DNA of 64,000 bases from IDS-8 sp964424805 (GTDB lineage: Bacteria; Pseudomonadota; Gammaproteobacteria; Steroidobacterales; Woeseiaceae), in NCBI GenBank assembly GCA_964424805.1, contig CAYRKH010000010.1:1-64000 (forward strand). Direction: 5' to 3'. Every line of letters begins with the position of its first letter. Position 1 is the stretch's first letter. Both the position numbers and the translations under genes were made by a program. Under the pieces are notes generated by a model that worked only from the letters and a program-made list of their open reading frames with translations, ran no database searches and had not been told where the DNA came from. Below are positions 26,690 to 37,298 of this stretch, piece after piece.

Positions 26690-26786
26690 CTGTAGGAGCG
26701 CGCATCGCGCGCGATGCTACGGCTTGGGCATAGCCGACGCGCGTGAGATGTATTCGGGAGGTAGCATCGCGCGCGATGCGCGGTGC
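26690..26786. repeat. REP pair with one shortened arm
   Basis: The left arm TGTAGGAGCGCGCATCGCGC (26691-26710, continuing to 26720) pairs with the right arm GTAGCATCGCGCGCGATGCG (26761-26780, continuing to 26786). The right arm lacks the terminal GCTCCTAC. The middle contains CCGACGCGCGTGAG, which in reverse complement nearly matches the middle of the REP pair at 24890. It sits between the AKR stop and the stop of the convergent small lipoprotein. Confidence 0.88.
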
Positions 26787-26789
26787 GGG

Positions 26790-27191
26790 TTACTTTTCCG
26801 GGACGCAGTCCGTTTCCGGCAGCGCGACGGTGGATTCGTCCGATTCGCGCAACAGCACGCAGCCGGTGCCGGTCAGCAGGAGGCGGAAGCGCTCGGGCGT
26901 ACCCAGGTCGCGGCCGGACAGCGGCGGGTTGTCGCGGCTCCCGAGGCGCCGGCGTTCGATGGTGAGCAGGCTGGACCCGGTGAACGCATCGTCGGCCAGC
27001 AGGACCTCGGCGCCGGACAGCATCCGGCTCACGGCCTGTTGCAGTTCCGCACGGCTCTCGGGTGTGGGCCTGGCGATCACGGCGGGCACGTTGCCGCCCC
27101 GGGCGGACTCGTGCGGCAGGGGTGCCGCGGTGTGGCAGGCCCCGAGCACGGCGCCGGCGCAGCAGATGCCAACCAGCGAACGACGCGTCAC
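26790..27191 (-). CDS. Small lipoprotein of unknown function, coupled to the S41 protease
   Basis: A 133-residue protein from GTG 27191, which overlaps the stop of the S41 gene as GTGA. It opens with RR and a hydrophobic stretch ending VLGAC (Cys19), a lipobox. After processing, about 115 residues remain, with one Cys pair near the end (TGTGCVLL and TDCVPEK) that could form a disulfide. No family is recognised. Tight coupling to the protease suggests it is a partner, inhibitor or substrate adaptor, by inference only. The longer open frame is a shadow of the protease gene. Confidence 0.65.
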   Translation of the reverse strand: MTRRSLVGICCAGAVLGACHTAAPLPHESARGGNVPAVIARPTPESRAELQQAVSRMLSGAEVLLADDAFTGSSLLTIERRRLGSRDNPPLSGRDLGTPERFRLLLTGTGCVLLRESDESTVALPETDCVPEK

Positions 27192-28780
27192 GGCGGCGGC
27201 CGCAGGATGCGGTTCTCGCGCCAGGGCGATTTCGGGGTGATGCCGTCGACCGCCGACAGCGGCGCTGCCGGTTTCGACGATCCCGGCGCGGCGCGCGCCG
27301 TCGGAGACGGGCATTGCCCACCATCGATCAGGTCCAGCGCGGCCGCGAAGCGCGCCTCCGCCGGGTCGCCCAGCTCGTGCGTGAAGTCGTCGGCGACGGC
27401 GCAGCCGGGAACCGGCGTGCCGATGACATTGTTCTCCGGTGAGAAGCCGTCCGTGTAATCGCCGAAGCCCTTGGCATTGACACCCTGGAACTGGATAGTG
27501 AAATACGTCGTGCCGCAGTTGTCGGTCGGGTAGAAGCCGTAGGGCTTACCGCAGGTGGTCGAACCCACGAGGATCACCTCGACGTCGACGCCGCGCAGGC
27601 CGTTGATGATGGATTCGCTGGCGGAGCAGGTCCCCGGGCCGGTCAGCACGAAGACGCGCTGCAGGTCGAGCGTCGGCAGCGGAGTGCCGGCAGGCTCGGA
27701 GAAGCCGACCGTCTCGTCGATGAACGGCATCGGTCGGAGGGGTTCGCCGGTCACGGGATCCGTCGTGGGATGCTTGTCGTTGAAGCGGATTTCCTCGAAC
27801 GGCCGGCCGGCGGTCGGGACCTCGCCGGCGATCATGTGTGCGAGCTGGCTGGCGATTGCGAGAAAGCCGCCGCCGTTGTAGCGGAGGTCGACGACCAGTT
27901 CCCGGATGCCGGCGTCGCGCAGCAGCTCGACGGCGTCGATCAGGTGACTTTCGGCAGTGGCGATGTGATCGTTGAAGGCGAGGTAGCCGACGAGGCCCAT
28001 GCTGCTCTGCACCGTCTTCACGTTGTGCACGGGCACCGACTCGACCGCCTCGGCGGTCATCGACACCTCGCGGGTGGTGCCATCCAGCTTCCGGATGGTG
28101 AAGGTGTGCCGCTCGCCCACGGTGGCCGGGAACAGCCCCGCGTTCAGCGCCGCCGCGTCGCCGTCCTGCAGGCTCACGCCGTCGACCGCCAGCACTTCAT
28201 CGCCGCGGGCAAGATCGATGCCCGGGTCGGCGGCCGGAGAGCCCGGCTCGACGAAGGCGACCACCGCCTCGCGGGGTGGGCGGGTTGCAAGCAGTGCCCA
28301 CAGGGCGCCGTAGCCCGCCGACACGCCCGACTGCGACATCTGCTCCCATTCCTCCGTGGGTACCGTGAAGTGGAACTGGTCCTTGGGCGCGCCGGACGGT
28401 GTCCTGGCCAGCGTCATCAACTCATCGAAGTACGCGAGCGGTGAGTTGAACCGTGACGGGTCCTGGTCGACGATCTCGTCGTACCAGAGGTAGGTTTCAT
28501 CGCTGTACGAGCGCAGGAAGTTGTTCTCGTCGAGCACGTCGCCCTCGAGATCGTCGGTGCCGGGGCGCGGGTGCTCACATACCCCCTTGAAGGAGTCGGA
28601 GGGAAGGAACTGCCCGGCCACCCAGCCGCTGTCGCCGGCACTCCCGCTCCTGCCGACGCCGCTGGCGTCGCCGCCGCTCCCGCCGCCGCCGCTCCCGCCG
28701 CAGGCGGCGAGTGCCGCCACCAGCACGGTCGCGCCGAGCGAGCGCGCCAGCCGGGCGCCGGCGCCTGTCGAACCAGGCAT
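27188..28780 (-). CDS. S41-family (C-terminal processing type) serine protease lipoprotein
   Basis: A 530-residue lipoprotein with signal VLVAALAAC (Cys27) and a Gly/Ser-rich linker. An N-terminal helical part (about 65-135) precedes a PDZ-like region (about 150-240, with GDEVLAVDGVSLQDGD). The protease core follows with DLRYNGGG, catalytic Ser386 in GTCSASE and Lys412 in GSTTCGKPYG. Extra cysteines near the active site (385, 410, 424) suggest disulfides in the periplasm. Such proteins trim or degrade periplasmic peptides. A 133-residue lipoprotein is translationally coupled downstream. Confidence 0.9.
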   Translation of the reverse strand: MPGSTGAGARLARSLGATVLVAALAACGGSGGGGSGGDASGVGRSGSAGDSGWVAGQFLPSDSFKGVCEHPRPGTDDLEGDVLDENNFLRSYSDETYLWYDEIVDQDPSRFNSPLAYFDELMTLARTPSGAPKDQFHFTVPTEEWEQMSQSGVSAGYGALWALLATRPPREAVVAFVEPGSPAADPGIDLARGDEVLAVDGVSLQDGDAAALNAGLFPATVGERHTFTIRKLDGTTREVSMTAEAVESVPVHNVKTVQSSMGLVGYLAFNDHIATAESHLIDAVELLRDAGIRELVVDLRYNGGGFLAIASQLAHMIAGEVPTAGRPFEEIRFNDKHPTTDPVTGEPLRPMPFIDETVGFSEPAGTPLPTLDLQRVFVLTGPGTCSASESIINGLRGVDVEVILVGSTTCGKPYGFYPTDNCGTTYFTIQFQGVNAKGFGDYTDGFSPENNVIGTPVPGCAVADDFTHELGDPAEARFAAALDLIDGGQCPSPTARAAPGSSKPAAPLSAVDGITPKSPWRENRILRPPP

Positions 28781-28844
28781 AGCTGTCCCTATCGAGCCAA
28801 AGGCGGGCCGATTTTACCGTCCCAGCCCGCCCCCCGCACGCCGG

Positions 28845-29711
28845 TCAGGCGGGCATGCGGCCGAAGCGCCCGCTGCTCAAGTCGCGGATGGCCTGGTGGA
28901 TCTCGTCGCGCGTGTTCATGACGAACGGGCCGTGGCCGGCGATAGGTTCGTCGATCGGCTCGCCGCTCAGCACCAGCAGCACGGCGTCGTTATTGGCCTC
29001 CAGCGAGAACGTGGTGCCATCCGGGTCCAGCAGCGCGAAGCGGGCGTCTCGCAGGATCTCGCTTTCGCTCACCTGGACGGCGCCCCTCAGGACGACGACC
29101 GCCGTCGTCCAGCCCGCGGGTACCTCGAGTTCGACGCGCCTGCCGGCGGCGAGGCGCAGGTCCCAGACGTTCATGGGCGTATAGGTGTGCGCGGGTCCGC
29201 GGGTGCCGCCGTACTCGCCGGCGATGATCCGCGCCGTGCCGGCACCGCTGCCGAGCTCGACGACGGGAATGTCGTCCTTCACGATCGCCTGGTAAGCCGG
29301 GTCGACCATCTTGTCCTTCGCGGGCAGGTTGACCCAGAGCTGCACCACTTCGAACGTGCCGCCGCTTCTCGTGAAGTCGTGCGAATGGAACTCCTCGTGC
29401 AGCAGGCCGCCGCCGGCCGTCATCCATTGCACGTCGCCCGGGCCGATCTTGCCGCCACCGCCCGTGGAATCGCGGTGCTCGACCTCACCCTGGTAAACGA
29501 TCGTGACCGTCTCGAAACCGCGGTGCGGATGCTGGCCCACCCCGCGGGGTTTTGCAGCGGGCGGGAAGTCCCGGGGGCCGGCGTAATCGAGCAGGAGAAA
29601 CGGGCTCATCTCCTGCCCGTGCGTCTGGTAGGAAAACAGGGACTGCACCGGGAAACCGTCGCCGACCCAGTGCCGGCCGGGTGCGCTGTAGATGCCGAGA
29701 ACCTTTTTCAT
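28845..29711 (-). CDS. Pirin-family cupin protein
   Basis: A 288-residue bicupin. The N-terminal cupin carries the pirin metal ligands in HPHRGFETV and GLLHEEFHS, with QWMTAGGG between them. The C-terminal Pirin_C domain includes LRLAAGRRVELEVPAGW and VLSGEPIDEPIAGHGPFVMNT. Bacterial pirins act as quercetin dioxygenases or redox-linked regulators, and the sequence does not decide which. ATG 29711 gives the standard length. It stands alone between the S41 gene and the propeller-amidohydrolase gene, all on the same strand. Confidence 0.93.
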   Translation of the reverse strand: MKKVLGIYSAPGRHWVGDGFPVQSLFSYQTHGQEMSPFLLLDYAGPRDFPPAAKPRGVGQHPHRGFETVTIVYQGEVEHRDSTGGGGKIGPGDVQWMTAGGGLLHEEFHSHDFTRSGGTFEVVQLWVNLPAKDKMVDPAYQAIVKDDIPVVELGSGAGTARIIAGEYGGTRGPAHTYTPMNVWDLRLAAGRRVELEVPAGWTTAVVVLRGAVQVSESEILRDARFALLDPDGTTFSLEANNDAVLLVLSGEPIDEPIAGHGPFVMNTRDEIHQAIRDLSSGRFGRMPA

Positions 29712-29797
29712 GCTGCCTTACCTCCGGGGTACGGCGCTATATGTGGTCTCTCCGGCTGGAATTCAAGCTGGACGTCTCCCGGCGACCGGACCCGGAT

Positions 29798-32700
29798 CTA
29801 GCGCTCCCAGTAAAACGGCCGCGTGACGTGATCGCCGGTGACCGTCTCATCCAGGGTCGCGGCCTCGTACAGCCGGCCGTTCAGCATCACCATCGACACG
29901 TGATCCGACTGGAAGATGTCCTCGAGGACGTTCGCCTCGATGACGACCAGGTCCGCAAGCTTGCCGGGTTCCAGGGAGCCGAGGTCGTTCGCGTAGCCCA
30001 GCGCCTGCGCCGGCACGATGGTCGCGGCCTGCAGCGCTTCGATCGGCGACATGCCGCCGCGGACGAAGCTCCAGATTTCCCAGTGGCTGCCGAGTCCCTC
30101 CCGCTGGCCGTGTGCGCCGATGCTGACGAGCACGCCCCGGTCGGCCAGGAGCTTCGCGGTGGCAGCGCTGGTGGCGTCGTAGTACTCGCTCTCCGGTGCC
30201 AGGGTACGGCGCACGGAGCGGGGGCGCAGGATGTCCGGCGGTACGAACCGCGACAGGATCGGGTGTTTCCACACCGGCGTTTCCTGGTACCAGTAGGTCT
30301 CGCCGCTCAAGCCGCCGTAGGTCACCACCAGCGTCGGCGTGTAGGCGACCTGCGTCTGGCCCCAGAACTGCAGGACGTCGTCGTAGAGCATAGACTGCGG
30401 AAGGTTGTGCTCGATGGTGCTGTTGCCGTCGGCCACCATGGAAAGGTCCATGTGGAACAGCGAGGCGCCTTCGGTCACTACCAGCATGTTCTCCTCGCGT
30501 GCGGCCACGACCACCTGCTGGCGCTGTTCGCGCCGCGGCTGGTTGTAGTTCTTGATGCTGAGCGCGCCCTGCGCCTTGAGTCGCCGCACGTGCTCGCGCG
30601 CGTCCTCCAGCGAGTCGATCTTCGCAAAGGACGTCGAGTGGGCGCCGTAGACTACGTTCCCGGTCGAGAAGATACGGGGAGCCAGTATCTGCCCGGTGCG
30701 TTGCATCTCCGATGCCGCGAATACCTCCGTGGCATCGTTCGACGGATCGTGCACGGTGGTGACGCCGAACGCCAACGTTGCGTACGCCGACCAGTTCTGC
30801 CGGGGGATGATCTCCGTGCCCTGCGGCCCGTGCGCATGGGCATCGATGAGGCCGGGAATGATGGTCGTGCCGCTGACGTCGACTATCTCGGCGGCAGCCG
30901 GTATATCGACGCTTCCGCGCGGACCGACGGCATGGATGCGGTTGCCGTCGGTGACGACGACACCGTCTTCGATGATGCCGCCGCCAGGCGCGGCCATGGT
31001 GACGACCGTGGCGCCGGTCAATGCAACCATGCCCTCCGGCACGTCGGCCCGGCGACGCACCGAGACGGAGACGCCGCTCTCGGGCGCCGTGTATCCGCCT
31101 TCACCATCCTCGTCCCGCGGCGCGAACAGGGCGTCTGTAGACGCGCTGTAGACTACCGGACCCAGGCTCCAGTGCAGCGTATCGCCGTCGCCGCTCCAGG
31201 CAGGGTAGTTGCCGCCGCTGCCGGTCGCCCGGGTCATCGGCATGCTGCTGACCTCCGTCCCGAGGGCGAGCGGCAGGCCGCCCGGCGGCAGCGGCACGGC
31301 GTAGACGTGGAAATTCTCACGGAATGCCAGGTGGCGGCCGTCGGGGGATACTTCGAAGCGTTGGACGTACTCGCCGCTCGCGTGCGTGCGCGCCGCCTCG
31401 CCGTTCAGGTCGATGCTGACGAGCGCCCGGGCGTCGCCGGCTTTGCGCGTGACATACAGGCGGTCGCTGCGTGCGCCGAAATGCGGGTTGGAACCGTCGC
31501 CGGTAACCTGCCGCGCTTCACCTCCGGCGGCGGGAATCGTGAACACGCCCGTCTCGATCGACCAGGCGGGGGAGGTGAGGTAACCGCCGTCGGTGACTTC
31601 GAACACGATGTGCTCGCCGTCGGGCGAGTAGCGCGGCGCCAGGTAGTGGCCGGGCGTGCGCGTCAGGCGCCGGCTCTTGCCGCCGTTCGCGGCAACGCTG
31701 TGGATGTGACCGAGCGTGCTGTCGTCCCAGGTGACGAACACGATGCGCCTGCCGTCGCGCGACCACGACGGGAAGAACTCGAAGTGATCGCGGCTGTCGC
31801 TCGTCAGTAGCCGCGGTTCGCCGCCGGACATCGACCGGATATAAAGGCGCCCGGTGCTTTCGAACACGACCCGCGAGCCGTCCGGCGACACCTGCGCGTT
31901 GCGCACCATTTTCGTGTCGAACTCGGCCGGCGCGACCTCGACCTGCGGTCGCGACACCGCGTACACCGTGCGCGTGTCAGCGACGTGAAACGGGATCTCC
32001 GTCACCTCCCGCGTGCCGACGTCGATGCGCCGGATCTTGCCGCCCGCCCAGAAGACGAGGCTTCGAGAATCCGGCGTCCAGTCCATGTTCGGATAGACGC
32101 CCTGCACGGCCCAGACTTCCTGCAGGTCCTGGTCCAGTTCGTCGTAGATCGGGTATTCCTCGCCGCTCACCAGGTCTTTCAGGAACAGCGAGGGCGGCGC
32201 GCTTGCACCCTGGGTACGGCGTACGAACGCGAGGTACTTGCCGTCCGGTGAAGGCGTCGGCCGCACCGAGCCGCCGGCGCCGGTAACGAAGCTCTCGTCG
32301 TCGCCCCTGTGCAGGTCGAAGCGGCGAATCTCGAAGATCTGGTCGTTCGAGTCCTGCGCATAGATGAAGCGGCTGCCGGGAGTGCTGTCGAAGCTGTAGT
32401 AGATATAGCGGCCGTCGGGCGAGAACGCCGGCTCGCCGAGCTCTTTCTGGTGCTTCTCGCCCGGCCGCTCGACCACGGCGACGCCGTCGCCGCCCTTGAC
32501 GTGGTAGAGCCAGATCTCGCCGGTGCCGAGGGAGCGCTCGGTCGTAAAATGCTTGCGCGCGGCAATGTAGTTGCCGTCCGGCGACCACCACGGGTTGTTC
32601 AGCAGCCGGAAATCCTCGTGCGTAAGCTGCCGCTTGTCGCTGCCGTCGGCCTGCATTATCCAGATGTTGTTACCCCCGCCGGCGTCGCTGGTATAGGCGA

Positions 32701-33004
32701 TCGAGGAGCCGTCGGGGGAGAACCGCGGCTGCATGGACCACTCAAGTCCGCCGGCAATCGCACGTGCTTCGCCGCCTGCGATCGGCAGGATGTAGATATC
32801 GCCGAGCAGGTCGAACGCGATCGCGTCGCCGTCGGGGCTGACGTCGAGGCTCATCCACGTGCCGCTGGTGGTATCGATGTCGATTGTGTAGGAGTCGCCG
32901 GGCGGGTCGCTCACGTCCCATGCGCTTTCCTCCTGGTTCCCGGCGAACGCGAATGAGGCGAGAAGCAGGGTCGAGAGCGCGAGCAGCTTGTTCTTGTTCG
33001 GCAT
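29798..33004 (-). CDS. TolB-like beta-propeller fused to amidohydrolase
   Basis: A 1068-residue secreted protein. A signal peptide (LLALSTLLLASFAFA) is followed by a long run of PD40/WD40-like TolB repeats (about 50-640), recognisable by many SPDG and SPDGRY-like blades. The C-terminal amidohydrolase (about 660-1060) has the metal motif IDAHAHG, a later HxxxS-rich region and the closing SLEPGKLADLVVIEAN. This propeller-imidazolonepropionase-like fusion is known in marine and soil bacteria and is thought to hydrolyse amides or cyclic dipeptides outside the cytoplasm; the substrate is unproven. ATG 33004 opens the signal peptide. Confidence 0.9.
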   Translation of the reverse strand: MPNKNKLLALSTLLLASFAFAGNQEESAWDVSDPPGDSYTIDIDTTSGTWMSLDVSPDGDAIAFDLLGDIYILPIAGGEARAIAGGLEWSMQPRFSPDGSSIAYTSDAGGGNNIWIMQADGSDKRQLTHEDFRLLNNPWWSPDGNYIAARKHFTTERSLGTGEIWLYHVKGGDGVAVVERPGEKHQKELGEPAFSPDGRYIYYSFDSTPGSRFIYAQDSNDQIFEIRRFDLHRGDDESFVTGAGGSVRPTPSPDGKYLAFVRRTQGASAPPSLFLKDLVSGEEYPIYDELDQDLQEVWAVQGVYPNMDWTPDSRSLVFWAGGKIRRIDVGTREVTEIPFHVADTRTVYAVSRPQVEVAPAEFDTKMVRNAQVSPDGSRVVFESTGRLYIRSMSGGEPRLLTSDSRDHFEFFPSWSRDGRRIVFVTWDDSTLGHIHSVAANGGKSRRLTRTPGHYLAPRYSPDGEHIVFEVTDGGYLTSPAWSIETGVFTIPAAGGEARQVTGDGSNPHFGARSDRLYVTRKAGDARALVSIDLNGEAARTHASGEYVQRFEVSPDGRHLAFRENFHVYAVPLPPGGLPLALGTEVSSMPMTRATGSGGNYPAWSGDGDTLHWSLGPVVYSASTDALFAPRDEDGEGGYTAPESGVSVSVRRRADVPEGMVALTGATVVTMAAPGGGIIEDGVVVTDGNRIHAVGPRGSVDIPAAAEIVDVSGTTIIPGLIDAHAHGPQGTEIIPRQNWSAYATLAFGVTTVHDPSNDATEVFAASEMQRTGQILAPRIFSTGNVVYGAHSTSFAKIDSLEDAREHVRRLKAQGALSIKNYNQPRREQRQQVVVAAREENMLVVTEGASLFHMDLSMVADGNSTIEHNLPQSMLYDDVLQFWGQTQVAYTPTLVVTYGGLSGETYWYQETPVWKHPILSRFVPPDILRPRSVRRTLAPESEYYDATSAATAKLLADRGVLVSIGAHGQREGLGSHWEIWSFVRGGMSPIEALQAATIVPAQALGYANDLGSLEPGKLADLVVIEANVLEDIFQSDHVSMVMLNGRLYEAATLDETVTGDHVTRPFYWER

Positions 33005-33102
33005 GTAGGCCTCCGGCTGGGAACCAACCGCGATCTTAAGCGAAGGCGGGCGTCCGTGCCGACCGCCGGGTGTCCGGCGCGCGATGCGCGCGCCGACGGG
33101 GG

Positions 33103-34617
33103 CTATTGATGCCGGGTCGGGCCGTCCACCAGGGCCTGGCGCGTCAGTTCCACCACGAGGTCCGCTTCCGCTTCCGTCATCAGGAACCACGGCGTATAGC
33201 GCAGCGAGTTGGTGCCACCGTGGATGACCCCGAGCCCGTGCATGCGCAGGTATTCTTCCGTGCTGTCCGCCCCGTAGCACTTGTAGCGCGGATTCAGCTC
33301 GCAGCTCAAGAGCAGGCCGGTTCCCTGCACGCGGACAACGGCATCACCCAGCTCCTCCTGGAGCTTTTGCAGGCCTTGCACCAGCTGCTTGCCGCGCGCC
33401 CGAATGTTGTCGCGCACGGCCGGTGTGATGCTTTCCAGTACCGTGACTGCCACGTCCATCGCCCGCGGGTTGGTGGTCATCGTGTTGCCGTACACGCCGT
33501 GCTGGTACAGCCCGGCAGCGCGACCCTGCAACGCCAGCACCGACAGCGGGTACTGCCCCGCGTTGAGTGCCTTGGAGTAGGTTTCCATGTCGGGCGGCGG
33601 CAGGTCGCGGAAACCGGGATAATCGACGATCGAGAGCACGCCGTGTGCGCGCAACCCGGCCTGGATGGAGTCCACCAGCAGGAGCGTGCCGTGCGCCTCC
33701 GTCAGTTCACGCGCGCGCCGGTAGAATTCCGGCGTAACGGCTTCGCCGGGATTGCCTTCGCCCATCACCGGCTCCATGAAGAACGCTTCAATGTAGACGT
33801 TCTGCTTCTCGGCTTCCGCGAACACGCCTTCGAGATCGGCAATATCGTTCTGCCGCACCGTCAACAGGTAGTCCGTCTCTCGATACGAGGCGAGATACCG
33901 GCGATAGCTCTTCTGCGTGGAATGCGAAAAACGCGCGGGGCGATCCGTACGTCCGTGGAAGCTCCCGATCATCGTCAAACCGCGGATTTCGCAGCCCTCG
34001 TAACGCCCGCCCGGATCGGTCATCTGCTTGGAAGCAATATCCGCAATGCGGGAGGCGACGGACACGGCCTCCGAGCCGCTGTTCAGGCACATGAAATGCG
34101 TGAACGGCGAACCGCCGCGCGTGTGGCCCAGTTCCTTCCGCAGGCGCTCGACGAAGCGCATCTGGCTTACGTTCGGCGTCATGATATTGGCCATCACGTG
34201 CGGGCCGTTCATGCTGTCGAGCACCGCTTCCGGCGCGTGGCCGAGGCCGAGCATGCCGTAGCCGCCGCAGTCATAGACGACGGCGCCTTTCAACGTAACG
34301 ATCCACGGTCCCTGTGCCGCGAGGCTGACGTAGGGGTTGACGGCATCCGCTGCGTAGAAATTGATGAAGCCGTCCTGTGCCCGCCGAGCCTGCTCGGTCT
34401 CATCGAGCTCGAGCAGCTCCGGGTCGGTGCGCTGCAGCGCTTCATGCTCTTTCGCGGCCCGCTCGATCGCGGTCGCCAGCAGCGGGTCCACCTTCAGGAA
34501 GCGCAGGATCGCATCGTCGGTGAGACCGGTCGTGCGGATCGCGCCGCCGAAATCCCGCATGGTGTGCAAACGCGCGAGGTGGGAGTCGGGATCGATGCGG
34601 TTGGCGGGCTGTACCAT
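33103..34617 (-). CDS. Class III PLP aminotransferase (lysine 6-aminotransferase-like)
   Basis: A 504-residue fold-type I aminotransferase. The PLP lysine is Lys349 in YSKALNAGQ, and the cofactor-binding Asp316 sits in VDSIQAG, where most relatives have DEVQ. NSGSEAVSVASRIAD supplies the phosphate-binding loop, and SFHGRTDRPARFSHS the substrate side. Length and the GGYGMLGLGHAP opening resemble L-lysine 6-transaminase-like proteins more than ornithine or GABA enzymes. The substrate remains inferred. It is divergent from the ABC-F gene across a 162-base gap. Confidence 0.85.
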   Translation of the reverse strand: MVQPANRIDPDSHLARLHTMRDFGGAIRTTGLTDDAILRFLKVDPLLATAIERAAKEHEALQRTDPELLELDETEQARRAQDGFINFYAADAVNPYVSLAAQGPWIVTLKGAVVYDCGGYGMLGLGHAPEAVLDSMNGPHVMANIMTPNVSQMRFVERLRKELGHTRGGSPFTHFMCLNSGSEAVSVASRIADIASKQMTDPGGRYEGCEIRGLTMIGSFHGRTDRPARFSHSTQKSYRRYLASYRETDYLLTVRQNDIADLEGVFAEAEKQNVYIEAFFMEPVMGEGNPGEAVTPEFYRRARELTEAHGTLLLVDSIQAGLRAHGVLSIVDYPGFRDLPPPDMETYSKALNAGQYPLSVLALQGRAAGLYQHGVYGNTMTTNPRAMDVAVTVLESITPAVRDNIRARGKQLVQGLQKLQEELGDAVVRVQGTGLLLSCELNPRYKCYGADSTEEYLRMHGLGVIHGGTNSLRYTPWFLMTEAEADLVVELTRQALVDGPTRHQ

Positions 34618-34741
34618 GGAAGTCTGTCCTTCGGGGGTGTGGGGTGAGCCATTTTATCGGTTCCGCCCCCTGTTTGACGAACGGACCGCACCATCTGGAA
34701 TGCGGATACGCCTTGATCCGGCGCGAAATAGCGTTCCTTGC

Positions 34742-34771
34742 GCGACAATAGCGGGTTCGGGCCACTAGAAT
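34742..34771 (+). promoter_or_regulatory. Sigma70-like promoter giving a near-leaderless ABC-F transcript
   Basis: GCGACA (34742-34747, four of six matches to TTGACA) lies 18 bases ahead of TAGAAT (34766-34771). The ABC-F ATG begins eight bases after the -10 box, so transcription should start at or within two bases of the start codon. No Shine-Dalgarno sequence is present, which agrees with leaderless initiation. Confidence 0.5.
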
Positions 34772-34779
34772 CACGGCCC

Positions 34780-36756
<1,977 letters not shown>

Positions 36757-36784
36757 CAATCGGCTAACCCAGAAAGGAGTGCAC

Positions 36785-37294
36785 GTGACAATTTCCATTT
36801 TCGAGCTGGCGGTCTCGGGGCTGTCGCGCATGCTGCTGAACCTCGACCGTATCGTGGCGACGGCGGGGGAGTATGCGAAGGAGCGGAAAATCGAACCGGC
36901 GGTCCTGGTACAGGCGCGACTGTACCCCGACATGCTGCCGTTCGTGGCGCAGGTGCGTATTGCAACGGATACCGCCAAGGGCGCCGCGGCGCGACTGTCG
37001 GGAACCGAGCTGCCGAAGTGGCCGGACGACGAAGTTACGTTCGAGGACGTGCACGCCCGTATCCGCAAGGCGGTGGATTACCTCGCGACCTTCAGCCCGG
37101 AGCAGTTTGCAGGCGCCGGGGAGCGGCCAATCGAGATGAAGTTCCCGAACCAGACGCTGAAATTCAACGGGCGGGAGTACCTCGTGGGTTTCGTACTGCC
37201 CAATTTCTATTTCCACGTGACGACCGCGTACGACATCCTGCGCCACAACGGGGTCCCGATCGGCAAGCGGGATTATTTGGGCGCCACGGAGTAG
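36785..37294 (+). CDS. DUF1993 family protein
   Basis: A 169-residue protein from GTG 36785, with AAAGGAG at 36773-36779. Typical DUF1993 text is present: an early FELAVSGLSRMLLNLDRIVA, then ARLYPDMLPFVAQVRIATDT, and near the end VLPNFYFHVTTAYDILRHNGVPIGK. The fold is DinB-like four-helix, with no signal or membrane segment. Its biochemical role is unknown. It follows the ABC-F gene by 28 bases and may be cotranscribed with it and with rarD. Confidence 0.88.
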   Translation: MTISIFELAVSGLSRMLLNLDRIVATAGEYAKERKIEPAVLVQARLYPDMLPFVAQVRIATDTAKGAAARLSGTELPKWPDDEVTFEDVHARIRKAVDYLATFSPEQFAGAGERPIEMKFPNQTLKFNGREYLVGFVLPNFYFHVTTAYDILRHNGVPIGKRDYLGATE

Positions 37295-37298
37295 CCCG

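Noticed and set aside
24478..27324. 948-codon minus-strand frame across three genes
   Set aside because: It crosses the REP elements and real genes on both strands; its protein has no coherent domain.
29552..31810. 752-codon plus-strand frame opposite the propeller-amidohydrolase
   Set aside because: Shadow; the opposite strand has signal peptide, propeller blades and metal motifs.
33070..33100. GGCGCGCGATGCGCGCGCC palindrome after the aminotransferase gene as another REP
   Set aside because: It shares only the GCGCGCGATG core and lacks TAGGAG arms; may be a degenerate remnant but not supportable as a REP pair.
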